Below, in pieces: positions 25,787 to 34,577 of a stretch of 64,000 nucleotides of DNA. The notes under the pieces are model-generated. The model worked only from the letters and a program-made list of their open reading frames with translations, was not told the DNA's origin and searched no databases. Both the position numbers and the translations under genes were made by a program. Each line of letters starts with the position of its first letter. Within the stretch, counting starts at the first letter, position 1. Origin of the DNA: an uncultured Porphyromonadaceae bacterium (GTDB lineage Bacteria; Bacteroidota; Bacteroidia; Bacteroidales; Muribaculaceae); the NCBI GenBank assembly GCA_937901905.1, contig CALDIF010000033.1:12922-76921 (forward strand). Direction: 5' to 3'.

Positions 25787-25845
25787 AATTGTGGGATTTT
25801 GACATATTTCGCCAAAAAAAATTGTGGGATTTTGACACAAAAGAG
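25785..25845. repeat. 61-bp direct repeat, right copy, at the ATPase stop codon
   Basis: Same orientation as 24343-24403 with three mismatches. It carries the same two 17-mers 33 bp apart. It is not followed by a -7 box, unlike the left copy. A third, partial motif (CGGGATTTTGACTAT) occurs at 25951-25965 inside the end of susD. Confidence 0.93.
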
Positions 25846-25942
25846 CAAGTACACGTCATCAAAGTGACGCGCTGCTGACGCCTGCATCGCTCAATCGACC
25901 GTAGACGACAAGCCCATATTGCTTTAAATGCCCGTAATATGC

Positions 25943-27577
25943 TCAATATCCGGGATTTTGACTATCGCCGGTCACGGTGAGTGTCTCACCGGGAATTGGA
26001 TAAACAGTGGTGTGTCCGTCGAGTTCCGACGGCAAGACATCACGATCGGCCGTGGCTGCGGCAAAACGGTCGAAGCGAATCAAGTCGTTGCGTCTCCACC
26101 CTTCCCAAGCCAATTCGAGCATACGTTCGTCAAGAAGATTGTCAAGTGTCACCACCTCGCGAGGAGACGCACCAACACGATCGCGCACCTCATTGACAAG
26201 GTCGGTTGCGCCCTCCTGACCGTCACGAAGCACCGCTTCGGCACGCATGAGCAACACGTCGGCATAACGCATCAACACAATGTCGTTATCACTCAATTGA
26301 CCGTCTTTAAGACCGGTCAAATCGACCTCATATTTAGCCATGCGAGCACCCGCCGTCTTTTCATATGGAGAATTACTCAAGTCGAGTTCGACCTCAAGGG
26401 GATAGTAAATCAAGGGAGAACCATCGTCAAGCAGGACGGGATTGCCATATTGATCGAAAACCTCGTCAATATAATACGTCATGTATAATCGTGGGTCGAC
26501 ATTTTCGCCTGAATAGCCGAACACCTTCATTGCTTGCAGCGTGGCACACGGCCCGTTCTCGCCATTGAGTCCGAGGGCCGCCGCATGATTGTAGTGACGC
26601 GACCTGAACAGGTTGATATTCAAGTTAGAATAAGTGTACTTGTCACACGGAATAGTGAAAATGTTTTCCACAGATTGCTCGTTGCGAACGGTGAAACAAT
26701 CGTTAAAATTTTTCTCGAGTGTATATCCGGTTTGCTCCAACAGGGTGCAATAGCGGATACACGTTTGCCACGCGTTCAATGCCTTGCCGTCAACATCGAA
26801 CATTATATTCTTGCCGTCGGGTCGAGCCCGGTCAGTCCAGTTATCATCGGTGTACACCTCGGCATTAAGGGCGAGTTTGGCAAGCAGGAAATGAACTACC
26901 GGTCGAGTGATGCGTCCGTAGTATTCACCGGGAACATTGGAACGACGATTGACGAGCAGCGGCTCGGCTGCTTGGAGTTCGTTCACGATGTGACGAAATG
27001 CCTCACTTCTCGGTCGCAACTTCAAGTCGTCAATAGTAGGTGTTGTCGCTGTGTAGATAGGCACCCGTCCGTATAAATCCATGGCGTAAAACAGGAACAT
27101 TGCCCTGAGTGCGCGCACCTCGGCACGGTATTCCTCAACCTTGTCGTTTTGATGAGATTGACTGAATTGGTCTATAAAAAAGAGCGAGCGATTACAAGCG
27201 ACAACTTGTTTTAACAAGTAATTCCACGCGTCGCCGGTACCATCGGCGGCCTCTAAGCGGTGACTCGCCAATGCCTGCCAAAACCCGCCGTCGTACCAGT
27301 CGGCACCGCGAGTGGGTATCATCGCCTCGTCGGTGCAAAAGGTATTCAGGTCGTACACGCTGTGCCCGGTCCCTTGAATTCCCGAGCCCGCAGCGTTGCC
27401 CCCCACCTCACGATAAAGACTTGCAACACCATTACGATACAAGTCTTCAATGGTGTTGTAAGCATCATCGGTACTTAGACGGTCACCGGGCCGATCATCA
27501 AGGAACTTGTCACAACCGGTGAGAAGGACGGCAAGAACGATGCCCGGTACTGAGAGATAACGATTGAACGCTTTCAT
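25943..27577 (-). CDS. SusD/RagB-family nutrient-binding outer-membrane lipoprotein
   Basis: 544 residues. The lipobox cysteine follows LLTG (VLLTGCDKFLDD), the classic SusD start. TPR-like helices at 60-220 include YRAEVRALRAMFLFYAMDLYGRVP, and the C-terminal part has VLLMRAEAVLRD and WEGWRRNDLIRFDRF, ending in QNPGY. It forms the lid over its SusC partner and captures oligosaccharides at the surface. It starts 48 bp after the susC stop. Its ligand is unknown; the SusB-like GH97 15 kb away makes alpha-glucan plausible. Confidence 0.95.
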   Translation of the reverse strand: MKAFNRYLSVPGIVLAVLLTGCDKFLDDRPGDRLSTDDAYNTIEDLYRNGVASLYREVGGNAAGSGIQGTGHSVYDLNTFCTDEAMIPTRGADWYDGGFWQALASHRLEAADGTGDAWNYLLKQVVACNRSLFFIDQFSQSHQNDKVEEYRAEVRALRAMFLFYAMDLYGRVPIYTATTPTIDDLKLRPRSEAFRHIVNELQAAEPLLVNRRSNVPGEYYGRITRPVVHFLLAKLALNAEVYTDDNWTDRARPDGKNIMFDVDGKALNAWQTCIRYCTLLEQTGYTLEKNFNDCFTVRNEQSVENIFTIPCDKYTYSNLNINLFRSRHYNHAAALGLNGENGPCATLQAMKVFGYSGENVDPRLYMTYYIDEVFDQYGNPVLLDDGSPLIYYPLEVELDLSNSPYEKTAGARMAKYEVDLTGLKDGQLSDNDIVLMRYADVLLMRAEAVLRDGQEGATDLVNEVRDRVGASPREVVTLDNLLDERMLELAWEGWRRNDLIRFDRFAAATADRDVLPSELDGHTTVYPIPGETLTVTGDSQNPGY

Positions 27578-27625
27578 ATTCGGTGAAATGTGATGGGTTG
27601 TTGTGGGTATTACCGTTGTATTAAC

Positions 27626-30280
27626 TTAAAAGGTCACCGTGACGCTCAAAGTAAAAGTGCGACACACGGGATAAATATTCTTGTCGTCAAGTCCCAATGT
27701 AGAGTTCACATTGCTGCTGTTTATCATTGGCGTCAGTCCGCTATAACCGGTGATAGTGGCAAGGTTGTTGACTGTCGCAGCAAGTCTCAGGAGACTGATT
27801 GTGCCGGCTGCGCGCCCTTTTAACGGAATATTCCAACCGACTGTGACGTAATCAAAGTTGACGTAGTCGCCTCGCTCAAGCCAATAGTCACTGACCGTTT
27901 GGTCCTTAATGGCGCGCCCGGGGGCGGCGGCAAGCACGTTGTAGCCCGGCAAGGAATTCATGTTCATATAGGTCAAGGCCGTTCCGTTGAATATCTTGTG
28001 ACCGAAGGCACCGTTTATTTGGAGAGACAAATCACAATGGCGGTAGCGTACGCTGATGTTGCTACCCAAGAGTACCTTGGGCATGGCTTGTCCGCACACT
28101 TTTCGCGCTCCGCCATCGACAAGTTTATAGGTATATCCGCCCTCGCCGTCACTCTCAAGTCCGGTGCAGTGGGGCAGGTAAAACACGCCCAAGGGCTCGC
28201 CTATCGCTTGATAGGTAATGTGGTTGTTGCCCCCATGAAATCCGGCTCCGTTGAGGTTCGCAATGTCCACATAGGTGGGCACTTCAAGATAATAGCCGTT
28301 GTGATAACCGCTGAGTGACACGAGGCGATTGGCTTGATAGGCGACATTGGCGTTAATGTTGAGTTCAAGGTCACGACGTGTGATAGGGGTAATGCCCAAC
28401 GATATTTCAACACCACGATTGGTCATCTCACCCAAGTTGGCAAGCAACTTGTTGTAACTGAACGGCGGTACCCCCACGTTGTACATATAAAGCATATCGG
28501 TGGTACGGCTGGTGTACACGTCAACACTTGCCAAGAGTCTGCCGTGCCACAACGCGACATCAATGCCGGCATTAAAGGTGCGCTTAATTTCCCACTTGAG
28601 GTCAGGGTTTGCATTGCGCAGTGTTGCCATGTTTACTGCCGCGTCATTGCCCACGGGCGCGATACCGGCGGGTTGAAGGGTCGACATGGTGAGATAATTG
28701 TCAATACCACCTTGATTGCCGGCAATACCGAAGCCGGCACGCACTTTCAAGTCTTCAAGCACATTGCGGGCACTCATCATCCACTGTTCGGCAAGCACGT
28801 TCCACGTGGCATTCACGCTTGGGAACAGTCCCCAACGATTACCGCGACCGAACTTCGAACTGCCATCGGCACGCACACCTGCCGATAGAGAGTAACGGTC
28901 ACTGTAATCCCATGAGGCACGCGCCATGAAAGCCACCTGTGAAGGAACTTCACGATAACTCGCTGTGCCGTCCCATTGTGTGAGCGCACCCGCTTGTATA
29001 GCGTCATAACCGATGCTGTTATCGGTAAAATTGGTTGTGGTGACATGGAATCCCGTGAGTGTCTGCCGTTGAGCCTCGGCAAGAGCATGCAATGACAACT
29101 TGTGAGCACCCAGTGTCACCTTGTAGTCGGCTGTGATGTTACCAAGCCACTGCTCGGTCTTGTCACTACCACGATAGGCTTGCCCGTGCGCCCAAATGTA
29201 GGTGGGCAGATATTGCGATGTCTCGACTTCATTGTGGCTGTATGCTCCGAAAGCCGTCAACGTCCAGTGGCGGTCGAGTTTGAATGTCAATCGTGCATGA
29301 GCACCCAGGTGTGATGTCTTGAGACCCGTGCGACTGTCCATCAGAGCCAAGGGGTGACTGATTTGGTTAGCGTAAGCAAAACCGTCCCAACTGCCGGCAT
29401 CATTTAGTGCCGGCTTGAACGTGGGGTTGAACGTGTGGGCTGAGTAAAACGTCTTTTGTGTATCGAAGATTGCCGTTTGCTGCTTTTCCACGTTACCGAA
29501 CATGCCGACGTCGATGCGCAATAAGTCGCCGAACATCTGTTGATACATACTCATGTTGCCGGTGAAGTTGCGCAATCGCTCGTGCAACACGATGCCCTGA
29601 TGATCCATGTAGGCAAGAGACACGCGATAACCGGCAGAGTTGTTACCGCCCGAGAATGCCACATGGTGGTCATGAAGCAACGCGGTGCGTTCAATCTCAC
29701 GTTGCCAATCGGTATTATATCCCTTGTCAATCAACATCAATCCGGCTGATGTCACTGCCTCGCGATAACCGTTGGCATCAAGCATCTTGAGGTTACTGCC
29801 GGGCATCGCAAAGCCCACGTTGCCGTTATAGGTGATTGTCGCACGTCCGGCAACACCTTTCTTAGTAGTCACCTCAATAACACCGCTGGCTCCACGCGAA
29901 CCGTATTGGGCTGTTTGACCGGCATCCTTGAGCACATTGAAACTCTCTATATCGGTGGGGTTGACCGACTGTAAGGTCGACATATCACCGAACACACCGT
30001 CAATGATTATCAAGGGGTCGTTGCCCCCGGTAAGCGATGTCGTGCCACGCAAGCGCACGGCACTCATTGCAGCGACACCGTTACCCGAACGCTGGACTGT
30101 CATACCCGCCACGCGACCGTTAATCGCTTCGATAGGGTTGCTCATCTGCTTGTCGTTCAACTGCGATGATGTCACCAATGACGCGTTCAACGGCATGGTG
30201 TGAGTTGTGGTGTCGGGCCGGGTCGCCGCACCGAGCGACAGTGTGCTCAATGCCACAAGAATACATATAGCGGTTTTCAT
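27626..30280 (-). CDS. SusC/RagA-family TonB-dependent transporter, short N-terminus
   Basis: 884 residues, shorter than the usual 1000 or so. After the signal (LSLGAATRPD) the plug domain begins almost at once: SNPIEAINGRVAGMTVQ, VRLRGTTSLTGGNDPLIIIDG, AQYGSRGASGVIEVTTKKG. The carboxypeptidase-like N-terminal extension domain that normally precedes the plug is absent, and no clear TonB box is seen. The barrel and its C-terminal aromatic strand (FTLSVTVTF) look complete. It imports oligosaccharides with SusD, whose gene follows. It begins only 28 bp after the DUF2027-Smr gene, leaving little room for a promoter of its own. Confidence 0.94.
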   Translation of the reverse strand: MKTAICILVALSTLSLGAATRPDTTTHTMPLNASLVTSSQLNDKQMSNPIEAINGRVAGMTVQRSGNGVAAMSAVRLRGTTSLTGGNDPLIIIDGVFGDMSTLQSVNPTDIESFNVLKDAGQTAQYGSRGASGVIEVTTKKGVAGRATITYNGNVGFAMPGSNLKMLDANGYREAVTSAGLMLIDKGYNTDWQREIERTALLHDHHVAFSGGNNSAGYRVSLAYMDHQGIVLHERLRNFTGNMSMYQQMFGDLLRIDVGMFGNVEKQQTAIFDTQKTFYSAHTFNPTFKPALNDAGSWDGFAYANQISHPLALMDSRTGLKTSHLGAHARLTFKLDRHWTLTAFGAYSHNEVETSQYLPTYIWAHGQAYRGSDKTEQWLGNITADYKVTLGAHKLSLHALAEAQRQTLTGFHVTTTNFTDNSIGYDAIQAGALTQWDGTASYREVPSQVAFMARASWDYSDRYSLSAGVRADGSSKFGRGNRWGLFPSVNATWNVLAEQWMMSARNVLEDLKVRAGFGIAGNQGGIDNYLTMSTLQPAGIAPVGNDAAVNMATLRNANPDLKWEIKRTFNAGIDVALWHGRLLASVDVYTSRTTDMLYMYNVGVPPFSYNKLLANLGEMTNRGVEISLGITPITRRDLELNINANVAYQANRLVSLSGYHNGYYLEVPTYVDIANLNGAGFHGGNNHITYQAIGEPLGVFYLPHCTGLESDGEGGYTYKLVDGGARKVCGQAMPKVLLGSNISVRYRHCDLSLQINGAFGHKIFNGTALTYMNMNSLPGYNVLAAAPGRAIKDQTVSDYWLERGDYVNFDYVTVGWNIPLKGRAAGTISLLRLAATVNNLATITGYSGLTPMINSSNVNSTLGLDDKNIYPVCRTFTLSVTVTF

Positions 30281-30308
30281 GATTTCTTACGGTATCTGTC
30301 AGGGGTAA

Positions 30309-31388
30309 TTAACGTTGATGAATAATAATCATTGTGGCTCCGAAGCCGTATTCTTGGAAACTGGCATCTTGAACCTCGCAGTGTCCGTAGTGACGTTTCA
30401 CTTCCTCGAGTATCGCACGTCGCAACACGCCCTCTCCCTTGCCGTGTATAAAGACAAGCCTGCGTCCCGGCTCGCCGAGGTAGTCGCGCATCGTCTCGTT
30501 GAACTTATCCAACTGGTAATTGAGTATGTCACCGTTAGACATACCTGTCGTGTTATCAAGCAGTTCGTGAATGTGCAGGTCAACGACTACAGGCTCGGCA
30601 AGCACCGGTTTCTTCTTGCGATGTCGTGGCGAGGTGGGCGCACTACGGCGGTTTTCACCGTTTAATGCCGCTTGAAGTTCACCACTGTCGATGGTGTACT
30701 TTGCCTCGGGACGGTCATTACGCGTAATTTCCACCGCGATAACAGGCACATCGTAGTAGCGGTGCTCTTGAAAACAATGCAGTTTGACGAATTTGTTAAC
30801 ATTAAGTCGCTTCTCCACCAAGGCGGGATTTTTAAGTTCGAAAGGCTTATCCTTCTTGAAAGCGATATATTGCACGGCGATATGTGTCATGTCGTTAAGG
30901 TCGGCATGACCGAACTCCCCCATATCCACCTGTACATTAGGCTCAACCACACCATGCCAACGGACAGTCCATACCGGATATTCGTCACCGCGAGTGAGAT
31001 AGGTGACATAAAGGAAGTAGTTGCTGTCGTTGGTGAGCGATGCGTAGAAAGTTGTTGTGTTGAGGTGCTTGAGTTCACGAGCCTCGTATGCCACAACAAT
31101 ATTAAGCACGTCACCGTCGGGAGTCTCAACGACAGGCAATGGCTCGGGTTTGGGAGCCGGTGCCGGCTTGGGTACATCGGGTTTGACAAACTGTCGCGGT
31201 GTCACCGGTCGTTCGTAACGAGCCGCCACCGCACCTGCCTGCCCCACCACGACAAGGTCTCGCTCAAGGGCGGGTCGTTCGAATCCATTGTCATCTTCAA
31301 CATAGATGGTACGACCTTCAATGCGGCTGACGCGACCGCCGCCAACGTCGTCTATAAATCTCACAATATCGTCTATCTTGATATTCAT
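30309..31388 (-). CDS. DUF2027 protein with C-terminal Smr domain
   Basis: 359 residues. An N-terminal KOW-like beta-barrel (KIDDIVRFIDDVGGGRVSRI) and a central DUF2027 region are followed by a C-terminal Smr domain (about 275-359) with VDLHIHEL, FIHGKGEGVLRRAI and FQEYGFGATMII. Smr domains of MutS2 and related proteins bind or nick branched DNA or RNA, and in MutS2 act on collided ribosomes. The combination is a conserved Bacteroidetes protein of unknown role. It is divergent from nagB and upstream of susC on the same strand. A TAAATTTG -7-like element lies at 31448-31455 (minus). Confidence 0.9.
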   Translation of the reverse strand: MNIKIDDIVRFIDDVGGGRVSRIEGRTIYVEDDNGFERPALERDLVVVGQAGAVAARYERPVTPRQFVKPDVPKPAPAPKPEPLPVVETPDGDVLNIVVAYEARELKHLNTTTFYASLTNDSNYFLYVTYLTRGDEYPVWTVRWHGVVEPNVQVDMGEFGHADLNDMTHIAVQYIAFKKDKPFELKNPALVEKRLNVNKFVKLHCFQEHRYYDVPVIAVEITRNDRPEAKYTIDSGELQAALNGENRRSAPTSPRHRKKKPVLAEPVVVDLHIHELLDNTTGMSNGDILNYQLDKFNETMRDYLGEPGRRLVFIHGKGEGVLRRAILEEVKRHYGHCEVQDASFQEYGFGATMIIIHQR

Positions 31389-31527
31389 GGCTCTTGTTCT
31401 TGAAAGGAAAGTTCAGCCGAGTCAAACTTGGCGTGAACAATAATGTGCAAATTTAAAAAAAATAATTCAAAACTCGTTGATGGTATATAGTGTTAACCGG
31501 CAAATACGACGTAAAAATGTATTATAA

Positions 31528-31559
31528 TTTGCCTGTTTAAACACTTTATTGTACTTTTG
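31528..31559 (+). promoter_or_regulatory. nagB promoter (TTTG-N20-TACTTTTG)
   Basis: TTTG at 31528-31531 and TACTTTTG at 31552-31559, 20 bases apart. The implied 5' leader before ATG 31657 is about 90 nt. Confidence 0.8.
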
Positions 31560-31656
31560 CCGTCGCGTTCGAGTAGCGTCAGCCACACGAATTCTAATAC
31601 TAACCTGCTTGTGCAACGACATTGACCGTGGCATGAGCATAAAAACACAATTTACA

Positions 31657-32448
31657 ATGAGATTGATTATTGAACCGGACTATGTCCGCATGAGTGAGTG
31701 GGCAGCCCAACACGTTGCAGCCCGCATCAACGAGGCGAGACCCACCGCCGACAAACCTTTTGTATTGGGTTGTCCCACCGGCAGTTCACCCCTCGGCATG
31801 TATCGTCGCTTGATTGAACTCAACAAGCAGGGTGTCGTTTCATTCGAGAATGTGGTGACATTCAATATGGACGAATACGTAGGTCTGCCTGAAGAACACC
31901 CCGAGAGTTACCACTCGTTCATGTGGAACAACTTCTTTTCACACATTGACATTAAACCTGAGAATGTAAATATCCTCAACGGCAACGCTGCCGACCTCGA
32001 CAAGGAGTGTGCCGACTATGAGGAACGCATTGCTCGTGCCGGCGGCATTGATTTGTTCATGGGCGGTGTCGGTCCCGACGGTCACATCGCGTTTAACGAG
32101 CCGGGGTCGAGTCTTGTTTCGCTCACGCGACAGAAGACTCTCACCACCGATACCATTATTGCGAATAGCCGATTTTTTGAGGGTGACGTGAACAAGGTGC
32201 CACGCACCGCACTCACCGTCGGTGTAGGTACTGTGATGGCGGCACGTGAAGTGATGATACTAGTCAACGGTCATGCTAAGGCTCGCGCCCTGCAAGCAGC
32301 CGTCGAGGGTGGCGTGTCACACATGTGTACCTTGAGTGCCCTGCAAATGCACCGCCACGCTATCATCGTTGCCGATGAGGCGGCCTGTGATGAACTTAAG
32401 GTCGGCACCTATCGCTACTTCAAGGATATTGAGGCGGCAAACCTATAA
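31657..32448 (+). CDS. nagB: Glucosamine-6-phosphate deaminase
   Basis: 263 residues from ATG 31657. The frame is open further upstream, but homology begins at MRLIIEPDYVRMSEWAA and the promoter lies at 31528-31559. It converts glucosamine-6-phosphate to fructose-6-phosphate and ammonia. Signatures: LGCPTGSSPLGMYR, FNMDEYVGLP with the catalytic Asp, GGVGPDGHIAFNEPGSSL with the ring-opening His. Length matches hexameric NagB. No nagA or nagE is adjacent. Confidence 0.96.
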   Translation: MRLIIEPDYVRMSEWAAQHVAARINEARPTADKPFVLGCPTGSSPLGMYRRLIELNKQGVVSFENVVTFNMDEYVGLPEEHPESYHSFMWNNFFSHIDIKPENVNILNGNAADLDKECADYEERIARAGGIDLFMGGVGPDGHIAFNEPGSSLVSLTRQKTLTTDTIIANSRFFEGDVNKVPRTALTVGVGTVMAAREVMILVNGHAKARALQAAVEGGVSHMCTLSALQMHRHAIIVADEAACDELKVGTYRYFKDIEAANL

Positions 32449-32493
32449 ATTATCCACGTTCGCTGAACGGCATATTCCGATATTAAAACCTGA

Positions 32494-32525
32494 AAAGGCT
32501 GCCCGCCACATGGCGGACAGCCTTT
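32494..32525. terminator. Bidirectional terminator between nagB and rpsU
   Basis: AAAGGCTGCCCGCCA (32494-32508) and TGGCGGACAGCCTTT (32511-32525) pair around a 2-nt gap with one internal mismatch; A/T-rich flanks allow use from both sides. Confidence 0.85.
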
Positions 32526-32558
32526 AATATGTCGTTGTGAACGATAGCGGCAACGCAA

Positions 32559-32753
32559 TTAAATCTCCTCGCGAGTGCGCAACTGTTGCACGTAAACAGC
32601 CTTCATCATCTTCTTGCGGTTGATGACACTGGGCTTCTGGAATGCTTGACGGGCACGAAGTTGCTTAACGATACCGGTACGCTCATATTTGCGTTTGAAC
32701 TTCTTGAGGGCGCGCTCGATATTCTCACCCTCCTTAATAGGAACAATAATCAT
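32559..32753 (-). CDS. rpsU: 30S ribosomal protein bS21
   Basis: 64 residues, complete: MIIVPIKEGENIERALKKF at the start and a basic helical remainder ending LRTREEI. In Bacteroidetes bS21 sits near the 16S 3' end and helps to hide the anti-SD, which is linked to the rarity of SD use in the phylum. There is no SD right before the ATG. However, codons 7-9 read AAGGAGGGT, and the long leader starts with a strong SD-like element (see the leader entry). It is monocistronic, ended by the terminator at 32494-32525. Confidence 0.97.
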   Translation of the reverse strand: MIIVPIKEGENIERALKKFKRKYERTGIVKQLRARQAFQKPSVINRKKMMKAVYVQQLRTREEI

Positions 32754-32946
32754 AATTTTTAGTGAAAATAATAGTGTATTTGTTAATATTCAATTGGAGT
32801 AGTCATGCTTGTCGCCGTCACAAGACGCGCCCTTTATAACAAGGTCGCTTCTCGTCGGCAAAGGCGCATAACAAGCCTTAACCGGTTGATAATATGCATT
32901 TTAGACACTTAGTTTGCTGTCGGTTATCAACCTCCTTTCGATGATT
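32754..32946 (-). promoter_or_regulatory. Structured bS21 (rpsU) leader with an anti-SD complement
   Basis: About 190 nt of leader on the minus strand. Near its 5' end GAAAGGAGGT (32930-32939) is a 10-base perfect complement of the 16S rRNA 3' tail. It runs into GGTTGATAA (32924-32932), which pairs with TTATCAACC (complement of 32884-32892) to form a 9-bp hairpin that partly buries it. No start codon lies at normal SD distance. A 21-codon mini-ORF (32834-32899) starts inside the hairpin; whether it is translated is unknown. Autoregulation through ribosomes with an exposed anti-SD is inferred. Confidence 0.6.
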
Positions 32947-32952
32947 TGGGTG

Positions 32953-32983
32953 CAAAGGTACAAAATTTCGTGTGAATTACAAC
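32953..32983 (-). promoter_or_regulatory. rpsU promoter (GTTG-N19-TACCTTTG)
   Basis: On the minus strand, GTTG (32980-32983), 19 bases, TACCTTTG (32953-32960). The -7 is exact and the -33 has 3 of 4 bases. It places the transcript start about 190 nt before the bS21 ATG. Confidence 0.7.
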
Positions 32984-33060
32984 ACCTTGCGACACGATTT
33001 TTCAGATTGGATTTTACAAATCAACCCACGATGGTGACGCTAACACAACCGCTTTATCAC

Positions 33061-34506
33061 TTAGCCGAAGGCGAGTGGCGAGACGATGCCGAATGAGATA
33101 ATAACAACCGTCATGAACACAGCCGGCACCACAGTGAGCCACCACGCCCTACCGCCTCGACGATATAAATAGACTGTCGCTGTCCACAGTGCTATAGTGG
33201 CAAGTGCTTGGTTGCTCCACCCGAAGTATTGCCACAAGGTATTAAATCCGTTAGGATTACCCACTTGCCACACTAACAGGACAATAGCGGCAATGAACAT
33301 CGGTAAGGCAACTACCAGACGCTTGACAATGGGGCGTTGCTCAATGTGCAATGCCTCTGCAATGATGAGGCGGGCACTGCGAAATGCCGTGTCGCCACTG
33401 GTAATAGGCGCAGCGACTACACCCAACACAGCAAGCACGCCACCCACGATACCGAGCCAACCGGTGCACACTGCCTTAACAACAGCCGGTGCCGTGAAGT
33501 ATTGTATCAAAGTCTTACCTCCGGGCTGACTCGCCTGCGTCATGAAATCGTTGACCACATCGGCACCGACGACCTCACGCCAACCGCCGTAATAAAAGAA
33601 CCACATCGCCACGCTCGCCCACACGAGGGCCACAACACCCTCGGTAATCATCGCGCCGTAAAATACAGGGCGACCCAAGCGCTCACTTGTCAAGCAACGC
33701 GCCATAATAGGACTTTGAGTGGCATGAAAACCGCTGATTGCACCGCAGGCGATAGTGATGAACAAGCAGGGGAACAAAGGATTGGCTCGCACGTAGTCAA
33801 CCACACCGAGCAGGTCGGTGCCGTCGGGTGTGCGTTGCGTTCCGGTCCACTGTGAGAGGTCACCGATGTTCCACAATTCGGGTAATGCAGGCGACTTGAT
33901 TAACAACGCTATCATCAATCCGGCAGCCATGAACAACAACGACAGGGCAAACACCGGATATATCTTGCCTATCACCTTGTCTACAGGCAACAAAGTAGCG
34001 ATAACATAGTAGCCGAAGATTACCCCTATCCACAACAACGTGCTGCCGCCGAAGCCGTGCAAAATCAGTGCGGGACTGTAAACAAACACCACACCGACAA
34101 GCATGAGCAAAACAACGCAAAAGAACAACATCACGCTGCGCATGGTGCTACCCAAATACTCGCCGACCAAGGTGGGCACTCCGGCTCCGGCATGGCGCAT
34201 CGACATCATGCCACACATGTAGTCATGCACCGCACCGGCAAAGATACTACCCAACACAATCCACAAGTAAGCCGCCGGACCGAACCATGCACCCATGATG
34301 GCACCGAAAATAGGTCCCGTGCCGGCAATGTTGAGGAATTGTACCATGAACACACGCCACCACGGCATTGCTACATAGTCAACGCCGTCGTTCAGCGACA
34401 CTGCCGGTGTGACACGGTCATCGGGACCGAAGGCGCGGTCAACCACGCGACCGTAGATGAAATAGCCGGCGATTAAAGCCAGTAGTGAAAGAATGAATGA
34501 AATCAT
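33061..34506 (-). CDS. cstA: CstA-family carbon starvation / pyruvate-peptide transporter
   Basis: 481 residues with 12-13 membrane segments. CstA signatures are clear: GYFIYGRVVDRAFGPDD, VDYVAMPWWRVFMVQFLNI, GPIFGAIMGAWFGPAAY, HDYMCGMMSMRHAG and SGFHATQSPIMARC. E. coli CstA is about 700 residues; this shorter form is common in Bacteroidetes. The family imports pyruvate and possibly peptides. The gene stands alone, 71 bp after trmH. Two 11-bp direct repeats (ATTGTTACTAT, 34505-34526) overlap its start. Confidence 0.92.
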   Translation of the reverse strand: MISFILSLLALIAGYFIYGRVVDRAFGPDDRVTPAVSLNDGVDYVAMPWWRVFMVQFLNIAGTGPIFGAIMGAWFGPAAYLWIVLGSIFAGAVHDYMCGMMSMRHAGAGVPTLVGEYLGSTMRSVMLFFCVVLLMLVGVVFVYSPALILHGFGGSTLLWIGVIFGYYVIATLLPVDKVIGKIYPVFALSLLFMAAGLMIALLIKSPALPELWNIGDLSQWTGTQRTPDGTDLLGVVDYVRANPLFPCLFITIACGAISGFHATQSPIMARCLTSERLGRPVFYGAMITEGVVALVWASVAMWFFYYGGWREVVGADVVNDFMTQASQPGGKTLIQYFTAPAVVKAVCTGWLGIVGGVLAVLGVVAAPITSGDTAFRSARLIIAEALHIEQRPIVKRLVVALPMFIAAIVLLVWQVGNPNGFNTLWQYFGWSNQALATIALWTATVYLYRRGGRAWWLTVVPAVFMTVVIISFGIVSPLAFG

Positions 34507-34577
34507 TGTTACTATATTGTTACTATACCTTCATTTAATACAATTCTTGTTGCCACTCGACAATTGGTGTCAACAGG

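Noticed and set aside
24343..25845. Insertion sequence around the ATPase
   Set aside because: No transposase; repeats are direct, not inverted, and far longer than a target-site duplication.
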